From Adiantum capillus-veneris (Eukaryota > Streptophyta > Polypodiopsida > Polypodiales > Pteridaceae): DNA of 64,000 nucleotides. A program made the translations under genes and the position numbers. The stretch lies in assembly GCA_014529385.2 (NCBI GenBank), contig CM043965.1, positions 63,695,933-63,759,932 of the forward strand, in the 5' to 3' direction. Shown piece by piece: positions 22,088 to 33,124 of the stretch. Positions within the stretch are counted from its first letter, which is position 1; each line of letters opens with the position of its first letter. The notes beneath the pieces are model-generated. The model did no database searches, was not told the DNA's origin, and worked only from the letters and a program-made list of their open reading frames with translations.

Positions 22088-23297
22088 TTGCAGCGTATGC
22101 TAGGGGAGCAGCCGCCTCTTTTGAATGACAATAGCGTAGTATTCAAATACACTCAGTCCGCATATGCACCACAACGCACAAAAAATAATTATTCCATGGG
22201 TGGGAACACGCTCATGTTTATAGCCAATCAAGAGTATGGTTCAAAGACCATCCTCACCAGACAAGAAAAACCAGTGGCTGTATCACCAACTACACAACAA
22301 GAAAATCCATGCTATGAATGTGGAGATGACCATTGGGCACAAGGTTGTCCAAACAAGGGTCAAAAAATAAGAATATTTGGATTCTATGATGGTTGTGGAA
22401 GAGACCATCTACTCCAAGATTGTGCTAAGAATCTAGACAACAAGGGGAAAGCATCAATAAACATTTTAGGAGTGATGCCAAGTCACGATTCCTTTAAAGG
22501 TAATGACTCAAGCTCAAGCTCATGAAGCTTCCAAAAATGCAATCATTGACAAAGATCCCACATTGCTACCTCAAACAAAAATAAAAAACTTATCAATGAG
22601 AGCTGGAAGAAAATCCTGGAAATCCAAACGAGAAGCAAAGAGGCTTAAGGAAAAACTAGCTTTGGAACTGAACCAAACGAAAGAATGGCTAAACATGAGC
22701 AAGAAAGTAAGAAGGTTTTAAAGGGACCTGCAGAGTCAAAGACTGACTCAGGTGGTTTGGTCTTGGTCAAGAAAGTGAATGAGCACTTAGACACAATATT
22801 ACAAGCATATGCTGCAATAATGTGTCTAAGCATATGTTGCAAAGGTAAAAAACAACCAAAATCAAGAGAAAATATTGTTAACCTATCCGCATCCAGAAGA
22901 TAAATCTAGGAGAATGGAAGTATACAAGAGACTTGTATAAACCTCTTAATCCATACTCCAGCCAAAAATACCAAAAACTTCTGAACCAGTAATGTAGGAA
23001 TTGAGAAAAGAAAACACGGGAAAAGATAAGAAAACCAACATATGTAAAGATGAAAAAACTCAAAGATTTTGTGACCGATGTGGAAAAGATCACTTAAAAT
23101 TTCACTCAAAATCCAGACAACAAGTCAAACCCAAAACAACAAACAAAGAAGAACCAATGACCATGAAGGTAGTGAAAAACACAGCAGATGAAAAAAGATC
23201 TTTAGAGATGCAATCTATTTTTGAAGTGGATGAGTTGTGGGCACAATCCTTATGGGAGACGATCAGAAACCAAAAAGATGGTAGTGCTACTTTATAG
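22088..23297 (+). pseudogene. gag C-terminal relic of element B
   Basis: The open piece 22088-22525 starts MLGEQPPLL-like (element A has MLGQQPPLLGLRPVG at 7149) and has two knuckles, CYECGDDHWAQGC and CGRDHLLQDC, with the same three-residue Cys-His spacing as element A. The piece 22503-22721 carries the Lys/Glu-rich coiled-coil-like segment; 23001-23297 has another knuckle-like CDRCGKDHLKFH. The Retrotrans_gag core seen in element A is absent: the relic starts directly after the palindrome units. Stops and frame changes break it. Confidence 0.75.
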
Positions 23298-23497
23298 ACA
23301 ACACCTAACTCTGAGATCAACATGGAAGATAAATTTTCCAAGGAGATATACGATCTCTATGTGGGGATGCCGGGTCTGAAGCACTTGAAGAGAGAAAACC
23401 ATGCTCTCTTCAGACTTTGTCATCTTTCATAGGAGAACTCAAAACAAAATCTGACGTTAAGGTGGTACCTTCTTAGTGGAAATCCACACCAAACTGA

Positions 23498-24519
23498 GTG
23501 AAGGATACAAAGATCTTGCACAAATTGATGTCTTCTCCTATACAATGCACACTTTCTCTCTCAGAGTTGCCGAAAATTAGACCACATCTATGGGGCCAAA
23601 TGGGAAAACACTTGGAAAAGATGGGATTGAAAATCCCTTTACACAACCAACTCGCAGATGAGAACATGGATGAAACTTCGCCAAAGAAACCACAGACAAA
23701 ATTGGTACCAATGAATAAGGTGGATGACCATTGCAAAGGAGAAGAAGGGAACACCACCTTACCACTCGAGTACAAAGGAATAAAAGAAATAGCCATACTT
23801 GATAGCCACGTTGGAATAGCCATAGATACAAAGGGAATCTGGGAGAAATGGGAAAGACCAGCTCTCAAAAAATTGCGCATGAAATTGCAACTAGCTGACG
23901 AGTATGTTGAAAGACCCTTGGGAGTAATGTTGGAACAAGTGATAGTATCCTCATGTGGAATAGAATACGAGCACACCTTTGTGGTGGTAGATTTTGAAAA
24001 GGAAACAATTTTGAAGTTATTCTAGGACGACCCTTTATGCGTCAACTCAAAATGGTTCAAGATTGGGGCTATGACCATCTCTATTTACGGCATAAGGGTG
24101 TCACAACCAAGGTTGACACCAAGGATCATAGTTATAGGGACGTAAACCAAACTCCAATAGAAGACTTTTCTATCACTACGAGCGATGGAACAAAATTACC
24201 TGCTTGTCTAGTGAAGGATGCTCACATTTGGATGTGTGGAGCATCTAAATGTGGAAGTCTTAGAAAGGAAGATTTCATCCTAGAGCGTTCAGTAGAAGAT
24301 GAAGCTTACATTGAGCTATACCCAGAGGAGTTATTTGAACCCTTTGGATGGGATCAAATACTGATGACTCTTGATGTCTGCGTAAATGAGGTTACCAATA
24401 CAACATTTTGTGACAAAAATGGCTACAATATAAGACCCTTTTTAATGGTATCTACAATCCATGAAACCAAAAACATTTTTGGAACAACTGAGATGGAACA
24501 AATAAGAGATTGCAAATGA
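23498..24519 (+). pseudogene. Retropepsin-containing region of element B
   Basis: 23498-24025 encodes LPKIRPHLWGQMGKHLEKMG, the active site IAILDSHVGIAIDTKGIW (Gly of DSG replaced by His), and CGIEYEHTFVVVDFEKE. After a frame change near 24.02 kb the reading continues VILGRPFMRQLKMVQDWGYD (the flap-distal ILGR motif missing from element A). It then continues CGSLRKEDFILERSVEDEAY and LMTLDVC...FCDKNGYNIRPFLM, collinear with element A's ORF at 4531-5916. Loss of the active-site Gly and the frameshift make it non-functional. Confidence 0.8.
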
Positions 24520-24791
24520 AGTGTGGACAAAGTTTCTATGCGAGATCTTCCACATGATGTTGAAGACAAACTTTCAAATTGCATCACATAACTCCCTTAT
24601 TTGATAAAGGTGTTGAAGGAAGCTAACAAAGTTTTTGAGTTTAGAAGAGAAAAGGTGAGACAGATGGCTACGTCATGGAGCATGACACCAAAGTGTAAAC
24701 AAAAGAAGCAGAGCAACCACAAGAGTATGTCATCATCCATATACTTGAAGAATCAACAAAAATTGTTTCAAAGAAGTCGACTCCAAAAAAA

Positions 24792-25130
24792 GTGCAAATG
24801 AAGGCAGATGATGGAGAGAAGTTTCAAAGTTCAATGTCAAATATTCAACAAATGCAAGATCAAGAGAAGAACAAGGATAAGGAAGAAGATCGATTGTCTT
24901 CTACGACGATCAAATTTAGCATATGTGGAGAAACAAGATTCAAAATCACATGTTTAGTTGTGATAGATTTAAAAGCAACAAAGAATCTAATGTCTAATGG
25001 AACGTGGATAATGATGGAAAAGCCACCACCCATCAAGCTAGAGGAGATAGTGCACACAAGTTCAAAAATGATGATTTCTTGCTTTGGCATGGCAGAAGCT
25101 GTACTCAAGTTGAGTACTGTGGGAGTATAA
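24792..25130 (+). pseudogene. Second retropepsin-like relic of element B
   Basis: A 112-codon frame with a Lys/Asp-rich start, then IKFSICGETRFKITCLVVID, LKATKNLMSNGTWIMMEKP and MMISCFGMAEAVLKL. This is the layout of a retropepsin N-terminal half (beta strands, catalytic Asp, S-x-G/W), with DSGA replaced by DLKA. It sits where RT should begin, as expected if RT-RH-INT had been deleted between the normal protease and a second protease at the 3' end, matching element A's gene order. The domain call is by pattern only. Confidence 0.45.
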
Positions 25131-27178
25131 GAATACTCTCTACATAATTGACTCCCATCATATCAAAGAGAGTCTGGTCTTAACAACAAGCTGGAGGACA
25201 TCTTCTTTCAACCATAGGGAAAATCTTCAACAACAACACCATCAGAAGCCCAAGAAGAACCTCAAGAACATGTAAATAAGAAACAACAAACCCTCCTGGA
25301 GAAAGGTAAAGCTAAGGTAAACATTGAAAAAGATTGACCTTGCAAGATGACTTTACCTTCAATGAGCCTCTACCCAACTTCCAATGAAGTCTCTACATCA
25401 AGAGCCACACCATCAACAATGCAATAGAGACCAAAGCAGAAAGTTTACAACCAGAGTTTCCATCACAAAAAAGCATCCATAAGAAGCCAAAGAGAATCAA
25501 CCAAGTTTTAGTATCCAAAGAGCATATCCAAGTCAAAGACCCTATTTGGATACATGAGACACAAGTTGAACCTCAACGACAAAAGATGACTAGGTAGCAT
25601 TAAATGACTCAATCACTGCTTAGGGCTACTTTCAAGGACACACCAATGTTTGGGCCAAAAAGCCTAAAGTAACAACCTTGATCTACTCAACGCAAGAAAG
25701 AAGTTCTACAAAGAGCAAGCCACACTATCAGGCAGAAAAAAAACAAATCAAGCAGGAGAAAGAACAATAGCAAAAGATAAAAAAGAAAGGACTTTCGAAG
25801 CAACAAGAAATGCGTTAAGCATGGATGCTAAAGTCAGACCTCAACCAACCTACCTAACACAAAAAAATGTAGCAGTGGATGATTCCAGTCAATGTACTCG
25901 GATTTTATGAAGATAACACTCAAATATGGACACCAAAATTCATAACTTGACCTAGAACAACGAAGATCAGTCAGGGAGCAGATGGCTCCATCCAAAGGCA
26001 AAAAGTCAAAACTAAGTGCCAATAAAATCTAGTCAAAAGTGACAGTGATACAACCTCTAGATGGATACCTCGTCTTCAGCTACAAAATCAAGGCTTCTAC
26101 AATGGAAATCATCAAGTCTGGTTACCAAAGCCTAGCGTCCATCAAGTCATCAAACAAAAAGAGAAAATACAAAAGACAGTCACACACGGACCAAAGACAA
26201 AGTGGGTTAAAAGATTGCTTGCAAAAACTCAATCACAAAGAACCCATACATATGGACAACCGCTTCTCCTGGGAAATAAAGCAAAGGAAACATCAATACC
26301 TGCAAGAGCTAAAGAACTTGTTTCACAAAGCAGTGTCAACACACAATAACCAAGTCAAGAGGAGCCAAAATATGCCAACCTACTAGAAAAGATGGTGGTA
26401 TCCATAAAACAACACAATGAAAGAGGCCTAAATTTCCAGAACTTATGGAATTGGGTTTTTGGCCTTGAAAAGGTACATCCAAGTTTCCATTAAAAAAACA
26501 TGGCATAATAGTCAGAGTCGGGTAGCTAAGCCACCAAATGAGAGAGGTGTTAGTCCGAAAGCTTCAATTAATATTCTCTGTGGTGGTCTATGCATCTTAT
26601 CTAGTCTAGGTACTGCTCAAGCTGGAAGAGTTGAGCATATTTATGGTGTGTCACTCATGCTGGTATACGTGAGCATAAGAGTCAAAGTCTATGTAAATTT
26701 TTATGTGGTGAAGTGAAGGAGGAAATACAAAAGACACTCACACAATGAGCACAATGAGGTATGAGTGGAGAAGCTTCTACAACGAAAACCCTTCTTGGAA
26801 ACGTGGAAGCTATTGTGACATCCTTTGATGACACATGTGCTACATTTGTTCTTTGAAGCACACATCAAATCCATCTTTTGCACTGCATGCTTTTGTTTGA
26901 AAAATTTCACATATGCATATAGAGTGTCCCATAATTGAGACTTGAATTAGGCACTCTTCCTTTGTTTCTCCCAATACTCACCTTCCATGGTAGGTACTTC
27001 AAGTCCACCTACTCAACTCCAATAAGAGCATATACCAAAGGCACTTTTTTCCCATCGGGTTTTTTCCCTTTGGTCATCCATGTTTTAGACCCTAATCTAG
27101 AAACACTCATCATCATCCTCTTGTATATATTACTTCTACATCAACAATAAGGAATGGCTACCCATATCAATCAACAAC
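25131..27178 (+). other. A-rich 3' region of element B, no recognisable domain
   Basis: Long purine-rich plus-strand sequence with short broken ORFs (for example 26039-26386, 26459-26716), Lys/Gln/Ser-rich and unrecognised. A polypurine-like GAAGTGAAGGAGGAAA lies at about 26712-26727. I see no RT, RNase H or integrase motif in any frame. Confidence 0.5.
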
Positions 27179-27467
27179 GACTTGGAGCTGCAACTACAGA
27201 TACCATCATACTTATCAAGAGCTTCAACAAGCAATGGCAAAACAAAGAATGACCTACAAGAACAAGCAATGAAAAATTCAGCAAGCGAGCTATCCACAAC
27301 AACCATAGAAATCTCACATAGCGACTTGGAGCTACAACTACAGATACCATCATACTTATCAAGAGCTTCAACAAGCAATGGAAAAACAAAGAATGACCTA
27401 CAAGAACAAGCAATGACAAATTTAGCAAGCGAGCTATCACACAACAACCATAGAAATCTCACATAGT
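27179..27467 (+). repeat. Two tandem 144-bp units
   Basis: Units 27179-27322 and 27323-27467 begin GACTTGGAGCT and end ATCTCACATAG and differ at a handful of positions plus one inserted base. A translated reading (MATHINQQRLGAATTDTIIL) opens just upstream but stops within the first unit. Recent tandem duplication of unknown function. Confidence 0.9.
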
Positions 27468-27568
27468 GCTTCAATGTTGGAAACCTATTGCAGACAACTC
27501 AAATTGCAATGGAACTTGAAAGTAAACCCATTATAAATTCAGCAACCCATGAAGCTCAGTTCCTGTGA

Positions 27569-27607
27569 GATCCCCAACCCGCTAACACCAAAAAGCGGGA
27601 TGGGATC
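27569..27607. repeat. Hairpin with ~14-bp stem
   Basis: GATCCCCAACCCGCT and AGCGGGATGGGATC are complementary apart from two to three bulged or mismatched bases, around a 10-nt AACACCAAAA loop. It lies at a possible LTR-like start (TGTGAGATCCCC, 27565). Confidence 0.7.
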
Positions 27608-28689
27608 CTTGACAGGTCTCTAGGTCTCATAAAAATCAAAGTCTCTAAACAAGAAAAATCCAAGGAATAGACCTTTACCATTGACAATGGCTTGGGTCTA
27701 TAGCCTTAGAAGAAGACCTAGTCCTGTCTCGCAGCGGAAACGGGACAACGTATTAAAAGTCCAAAAAACTATTTTGGCCCTATAACTTCCACAAATTGGG
27801 CTAAGGTATCCTCAACCAACGCTTTTTTCCCCCTAACAAATGTGAGGGAACAGCCGCTAGTGGACTCCTCTTCCAAGTGAAGAAGTTCTCTAAATGTTTT
27901 AGTGCGCATGGATGGATAGTTACCTGACTAATTAGGTCTATCCGTCCATGATTGACAACCTTAGTCAATCCACACTTACCACCCCGCACTCACACATGAT
28001 TCATTTATTTTCTAATTACTATCACATTGTTTGAACATTTAAAATAATGGTTTCTTTTAACGTTCCGTCACAGTAATTCCTTCAATCAAGTATAAAGATA
28101 GTATTGAAAAGCATTCTTTTAACAAACAGACATATTTAAACTTAAGACAGGGTACTGTCAATCAAAACATTTTCCATAATAACCATGACCTACTAGTACT
28201 CTTCTTGTCCCAATACCACCTAAGGGTGAAAAAACGGCACCCATTCTTTATTCACAATTCGGAGTGTGGATAAACCCCCAGCCAAGGTTTTGGGTACCCA
28301 TACACCAAATCAGTTGCCCATACAACCGGGCGGCTCCCCTAGGATAAAAACCGTATCCTAACTTATGTAGAAACATCAAGACATGACACGGAGTAGAAAC
28401 TCGTCGTTCATGGGGGTAACCGACTTATCTGTTTGGAAAGCCATCATTATCATCAATTTATACCAAGGAGTCGGAGGTGTCTTGAGACAAGCTGTCTTAA
28501 GGATGATCAATCATATCTTTCCTAATTCAACCAGTTTTAACCCAAACAATTCTTTCTTACATTATAAACAAATGCACGTTGGAAGTTACCTTCCTTTTTT
28601 GGTCAATTATTCCTTTTCTGATTCTTACTCACTCCTTACCTATGCAATGCTAACTTATAAAAGAACTTAAACCATTTAAAGACTTAATT
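27608..28689. other. Unassigned AT-rich stretch
   Basis: No convincing ORF or terminal repeat. The sequence has the texture of non-coding LTR or leader DNA. A 95-codon plus-strand ORF (28383-28670) has no recognisable motif. Confidence 0.4.
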
Positions 28690-28869
28690 GAATAATGGAA
28701 AACCCACCTGGGATTGATCGGCCATCTGCTGCTGCACTAGCGCCTCAAGACTCTCCTCCGTAGGCCTACTACTAAGCCCAACTTCATCGTCGTGTGACGC
28801 TCTAGTTCTTTTTAGAGCTCTGTCCTCATCATCAGATGTAGGATTGGCTCAGGTCCTTTTAGGTGCCAT
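28690..28869 (-). pseudogene. Acidic/basic N-terminal protein fragment, gag-like
   Basis: From Met at 28869 the minus strand reads MAPKRT, a TGA, then NPTSDDEDRALKRTRASHDD, EVGLSSRPTEESLEALVQQQ and MADQSQ, followed by GTGGGT, a possible splice donor. A charged start ending in a Gln run resembles the N-terminus of plant gypsy Gag proteins or a first exon of a host gene. Only one nonsense codon breaks it. Nothing recognisable follows on the same strand. Confidence 0.35.
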
Positions 28870-31203
28870 AACTTCTTATTCCTTATAAAAAGGACGTCTA
28901 ATCATTAGGTAAATTATCCGAAAGCTAAACTTAACCTTTATATCCAATTTTACCCAAATCTAGGTTAAATTTATAGTCTTAATTGGTAAATTCATGACCT
29001 AGTAATTTCTTATTTGTCTATATAGGCATGATAACTTTTTCCACAGCTTCCCTAAGGGTTTTCTAAGTATCCTAATTTACTTATAATTTTGTATATTTTT
29101 TCCCTAATTTCTCCATCGAATTTTAAGCTTGGAATCTGCTTATTTTGAGCTTAATATTTATTATATTTAATTTCTCTCAAAGATTTCATTTCTTCAACTT
29201 TATATCATAGGTTTACACTTACTATAATTTTCCTAAAAACTTTTGACCGCAAAGTCTATTTATTTTAATTAATCTTTTGCTAAAATAGGACTTTTAGTCA
29301 ATTATAATTTCCTAAACTCACTAATTAACGATGATATAATTAGTAAAAGCAGATAATGATATTTTTATCTCTAGTAATTATCTTTTAATTTCCCAATTTA
29401 ATTATTTAATTTTCATCTTTAATTTGCAACTAAAATTAGTATAATTTAACTTAGATAAATATCTATACTAATTTTCTAACCTTGACATAATTATCAAGGC
29501 CTCTTTATCATGTAATATAACTTTAATAAATAGAATGTAATCATAAAACATGATTTACTAATTTTTTCCTTTAAATTTCAACTAGCATTAGTATAATTTG
29601 ACTTAGATAAATATCTATACTGAGTTTCTAACCTTGGAATAATTATCACCACTTTTTCATGATGTAATATAGCTCTGAATAATAGCATGTAATCATCTAA
29701 CATGATTTACTAATTTTTCTCTTTACTTTTTATCTAAACTTAGTATAATTTGACTCAAATAAATATCTATACTAATTTTCTAACCTTGACATAATTATCA
29801 CGACCTCTTTATCATGTAATCTAACTCTAATAAATAGAATGTAATCATATAACATGATTTACTAATTTCCATCTTTAATTTTCAACTAAAATTAGTATAA
29901 TTTGACTTAGATAAATATCTATACTAATTTTCTAACCTTTACATAATTATCAAGGCCTGTTTATCATGTAATCTAACTCTGATGAATAGAATGTAATCAT
30001 ATAACATGATTTACTAATTTCTCCCTTTAAATTTCAACTAGAATTAGTATAATTTGACTTAGATAAATATATACTAAGTTTCTAACCTTAACATAATTAT
30101 CATGGCTTTTACATGATGTAATATAGCTCTAAAAAATAGCATGTAATCATCTAAGATGATTTACTAATTTTCCCCTTTACTTTTTATTTAAAATTAGTAC
30201 AATTTGACTCAAATAAATATCTATACTAATTTTTCAACCTTGACATAATTATTGTAGCCTTTTTATTATGTATTATAACTCAGATAAATAGTATGTAATC
30301 ATATAACATGATTTATTAATTTTCTTCTTTAATTTATCTTCAAAAATAGAGTTTTTTAACTACGATAATTATCTAAATTAACTTTATATGGTTATGCTGA
30401 TTATCACAGGTTTCTAATGATGTATTTTAACTCTAAAAATTATCTCAAAGATATTTAATCTAATTTGCTAATTTTCTCCTTCAGTTTATCCTCAAAAACA
30501 ATGTTTTTCTACTAAGATAATTAGCTAAACTAAGCATCTATAATTAAGATATTTATCGCGAGTTTTTCAAGATGTAGTTTAATGCTAAAAATTATCTTCA
30601 ATATTTTTAGTCTAATTTGTTAATTTCTCCCTTTAATTTTCTCTTAAAACAGTGTTTTGTTATTAAAATAATTAGCTAAACTAATTATCTATGGTTAATC
30701 AAATTATCACGGGTTCCATAAGACGTATTTTAGCCCTAAAAATTATCTCAAATCTTTTTAGTTTAATTTACTAATTTTCTCTTTTGATTTTTTCTTAAAA
30801 ACAATGTTTTGCTACTAAGATAATTAGCTAAACTAATTATATGTGGTTAACCTAATTATAAGGGTTTGCTAAAATATGTTTTAACTCTGAAAATTATCTC
30901 AATGCTTTTTAGTCTAATTTTTTAATTTTTTTCTTTAATTTTTCTTTAAAAACAGTGTTTTGCTACTAAGATAATTAGCTAAACTAATTATCTGTGGTTA
31001 AGCTAATTATTACATTTTTCTTAAGATGTGTTTTAACTTTGAAAATTATCTCAAAGCTTTTTAATCTAATTTGATATTTTCTCTCTTTATTTTTTTCTTG
31101 AAAATAGTGTTTTTCTACTAAGATAATTAGCCAAACTAAATATCTATGGCTAAACCAATTATCACAGGTTTCCTAAGATGTGTTTTACCTCTAAAAAATA
31201 TCT

Positions 31204-31354
31204 TGTGGTGTGGGTGGTCGGGCGGACATGTAGGCAAGTTTTTGGCATGTAACTGGTATCGTTCATATAAAGATAGGTTGCCGACTATTGAGGAGGCAGA
31301 CCTAGTTTGCAGTATAGAGCTCTCTCTCTCTAGCCTCACGTGACGTGTACGTCA
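31204..31354 (+). repeat. Left (5') LTR of element E
   Basis: 151 bp beginning TGTGGTGTGGGTGG and ending GTGTACGTCA. It contains a TATA-like CATATAAAGATAG (about 31265) and a CT run. It differs from the right LTR at about 11 positions, mostly transitions, several at CpG-like sites, so the insertion is much older than copia element C. Confidence 0.9.
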
Positions 31355-31828
31355 CATTGGTGGAGGAGACGGGCAAATTTCTTGTTTTGAGGGTTAGTTT
31401 TCTTGAGGTTCTTTGCTTTCGTGCTATGGGCATGGTGACCTTCCTACTCGATAGAGGCTAAGCTTCCCTCTCATTCTCTTGCTCTATGTCTTATTGCCTT
31501 TTTCACAACCCCTCATGATGCGCGTAGGCCGGTTGCTGCTGATACTCAAACGCCTAGCATGGAAGCTTCCGGTTATCAGCAGTAGGAGAAGCCGAGATGG
31601 TGCTCTCAAGCCTTAAAGCACTCCTATTCCTTGTTGCTCATCTGCATCAGTCCAACCAACTAGAAGTCGTAGGAGAGATAACACATCCTCAAGCTCAACC
31701 AGGTTTATCCGCTGCCTAAGGATTCGATGGTGCTCAATTAGCTATCTGCCAAAGCAACGCCGATGCAGTTATTGGCCTTGGTCTGCTGACGTGGTGTTAT
31801 GTCCAGAATAGGATGGGTAGGAATGGCT

Positions 31829-32129
31829 GCAAGCCTGCGGGTTTCTACTTTCTGTCCAGACTGTACCCAATGGGGGCAAATACAGCTTCGAAGCATGTAA
31901 GATGTGGGTTCTGCTGCTGACCTTCATCGCTTTTGCATTGCTTCATGCCTCTAGGAAGCCACTCAGCATTGTCAAGAATGCCGTCATTTCGGATGGCAAC
32001 CTATTGGCTGGAGTAGTTGATTCCAGTGACAAAAAGAATGCGTTTTTGAGTCCAATGCAGAATGGAGCTATATGGTTGGGAGACCTCCCATGCCGGAGGA
32101 CTAACAGGGCTGAGCAGCTTAAGCTTTAG
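31829..32129 (+). pseudogene. Captured fragment of an SLC37-type (glycerol-3-phosphate/sugar-phosphate) transporter
   Basis: One frame reads NGCKPAGFYFLSRLYP (31829-31870). After a one-base shift the next frame reads PNGGKYSFEACK, MWVLLLTFIAFALLHASRKP and LSIVKNAVISDGNLLAG, to a stop at 32127-32129. The W-V-L-L-x-T-F-x-A-(Y/F)...H-A-S-R-K-P-x-S-I-V-K block is the first membrane helix and signature of plant SLC37/G3Pp permeases. Only this N-terminal piece is present, inside the retroelement, so it is a transduced fragment rather than a gene. The identification is from memory of the family. Confidence 0.7.
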
Positions 32130-32297
32130 CGGAGTGTGCAAAGTGCCGCGGATGGAATTCCACAACTTGACACGCAGCAGAATTTCAATGCTATGCAAGA
32201 AGTCATGCAGAATCCCCAGTTTACAACAATGGCAGAGGTGCGAAGTGACTCGACTCTAAAGCCCAATCTGGAGTTTATGTGCATGTTCATGGCCTAG
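32130..32297 (+). pseudogene. Captured fragment of AKR2-type ankyrin protein (chloroplast outer-envelope targeting factor)
   Basis: Reads SVQSAADGIPQLDTQQNFNA then MQEVMQNPQFTTMAE, which resembles the segment before the ankyrin repeats of plant AKR2 (D-G-I-P-x-x-D-x-Q-Q-x...M-Q-x-V-M-Q-N-P-Q-F-M-T-M-A-E). It then jumps to SDSTLKPNLEF, resembling the later D-P-S-L-K-P-I-L-D part, suggesting an internal deletion or exon skip. It lies directly after the SLC37 fragment. It starts after TAG 32127-32129 and ends at TAG 32295-32297. Confidence 0.65.
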
Positions 32298-32962
32298 TCA
32301 CTTTGCAGTAGCCATCAAGCTACGCATGCATACATTGCCCTTACATGCAACCCAAGCAAAACAGTGGCTACGTGGTTATCACACTTGGATTTCAGCGAAT
32401 TTTTTTGCAACAAAATATAATCGATGTCCCCTATGCTCCCCATTCTCCCGGGTTGGGGCATGCTACAAGTCTATTACAAGAGTTAGGAGTGGCTGCAACT
32501 TTCTTGTAGAGGTGCCCGGTCTTTTCGTTTCCATATTGGTGATGCAGAGTCTCAACCCCACAGTTTATCCTTTTCTCTCTTATGTTTTTCTCAAGTTCGC
32601 ATAGTGTTCTTAGTGTCCAACTTTGTTTAAGAAAACTTGTCAACTCACACTTATTGAGCCCCTTATGGAGAGGGATGCATGTCGCAAAAATTTTATCTTA
32701 ATGTTTGCCCCTGGTCGTTCCTCGTCTTGTCCATTAACTTTAGGATAGTGTCCTAAAGTTTGCATAAGCGAGATGTATGAGTTCCATGCCTCGATGATCT
32801 TCGGCATGATGTTGATCCTTTGTTCAGCCCACTCTCCAAGTCGTGTCCCCTAGTCCCTAAGTTGTATGATCACTCCCCCGGATGAGGCACTAGAGTTGAT
32901 CGCTTCATGTCTAGTCCCTTTCCAGTCCTAACTTGCAAGAAGATGTTCATCTTTTTCTCCCT
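32298..32962 (+). other. Non-coding remainder of element E
   Basis: No recognisable domain. Short ORFs (for example 32326-32604) show nothing familiar. It could be further host-derived or ancestral retroelement sequence. Confidence 0.4.
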
Positions 32963-32973
32963 AAGGGGGGAGG

Positions 32974-33124
32974 TGTGGTGTGGGTGGTCAGGCGGACATG
33001 TAGGCAAGTTCTTGGCATGTAACTGGTATCGTTCATATAAAGATAGGCTACCAACTATTGAGGAGGCAGACCTAGTTTGCAATACAGATCTCTCTCTCTC
33101 TAGTCTCACATGACGTGTACTTCA
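32974..33124 (+). repeat. Right (3') LTR of element E, preceded by polypurine tract
   Basis: 151 bp, TGTGGTGTGGGTGGTC...GTGTACTTCA, directly after AAGGGGGGAGG (32963-32973). It matches the left LTR apart from about 11 substitutions with no indels. Confidence 0.9.

Larger units (their letters stand above)
13245..26715 (+). mobile_element. Ty3/gypsy element B: RT/integrase-deleted relative of element A, with nested insertions
   Basis: 5' LTR (13245-19331, interrupted by copia element C), primer site 19333-19350, leader with palindromes (interrupted by a TTAA element), gag relic from 22088, retropepsin 23498-24.1 kb, its C-terminal domain to 24519, and a second retropepsin-like relic 24.8-25.13 kb. 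No RT, RNase H or integrase core is seen anywhere from 24.5 to 27 kb, so this copy or its lineage is non-autonomous. A purine-rich GAAGTGAAGGAGGAAA ends at about 26727, possibly the old polypurine tract, but no LTR like the 5' one follows it. The 3' end is therefore uncertain. Confidence 0.75.
31204..33124 (+). mobile_element. Small non-autonomous LTR retroelement E carrying host gene fragments
   Basis: 151-bp direct LTRs (31204-31354 and 32974-33124, TG...CA, about 11 differences), a primer-site-like TGGTGGAGGAGACGGG three bases after the left LTR, and a polypurine tract AAGGGGGGAGG just before the right LTR. The internal 1.6 kb has no gag or pol motif. It interrupts the ~150-bp array: flanks TATCT (left) and AATCT (right, one base beyond the LTR) rejoin to the array consensus. 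LTR length is that of TRIM-type elements, though the internal region is longer. It must have been mobilised by proteins in trans. Confidence 0.85.
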
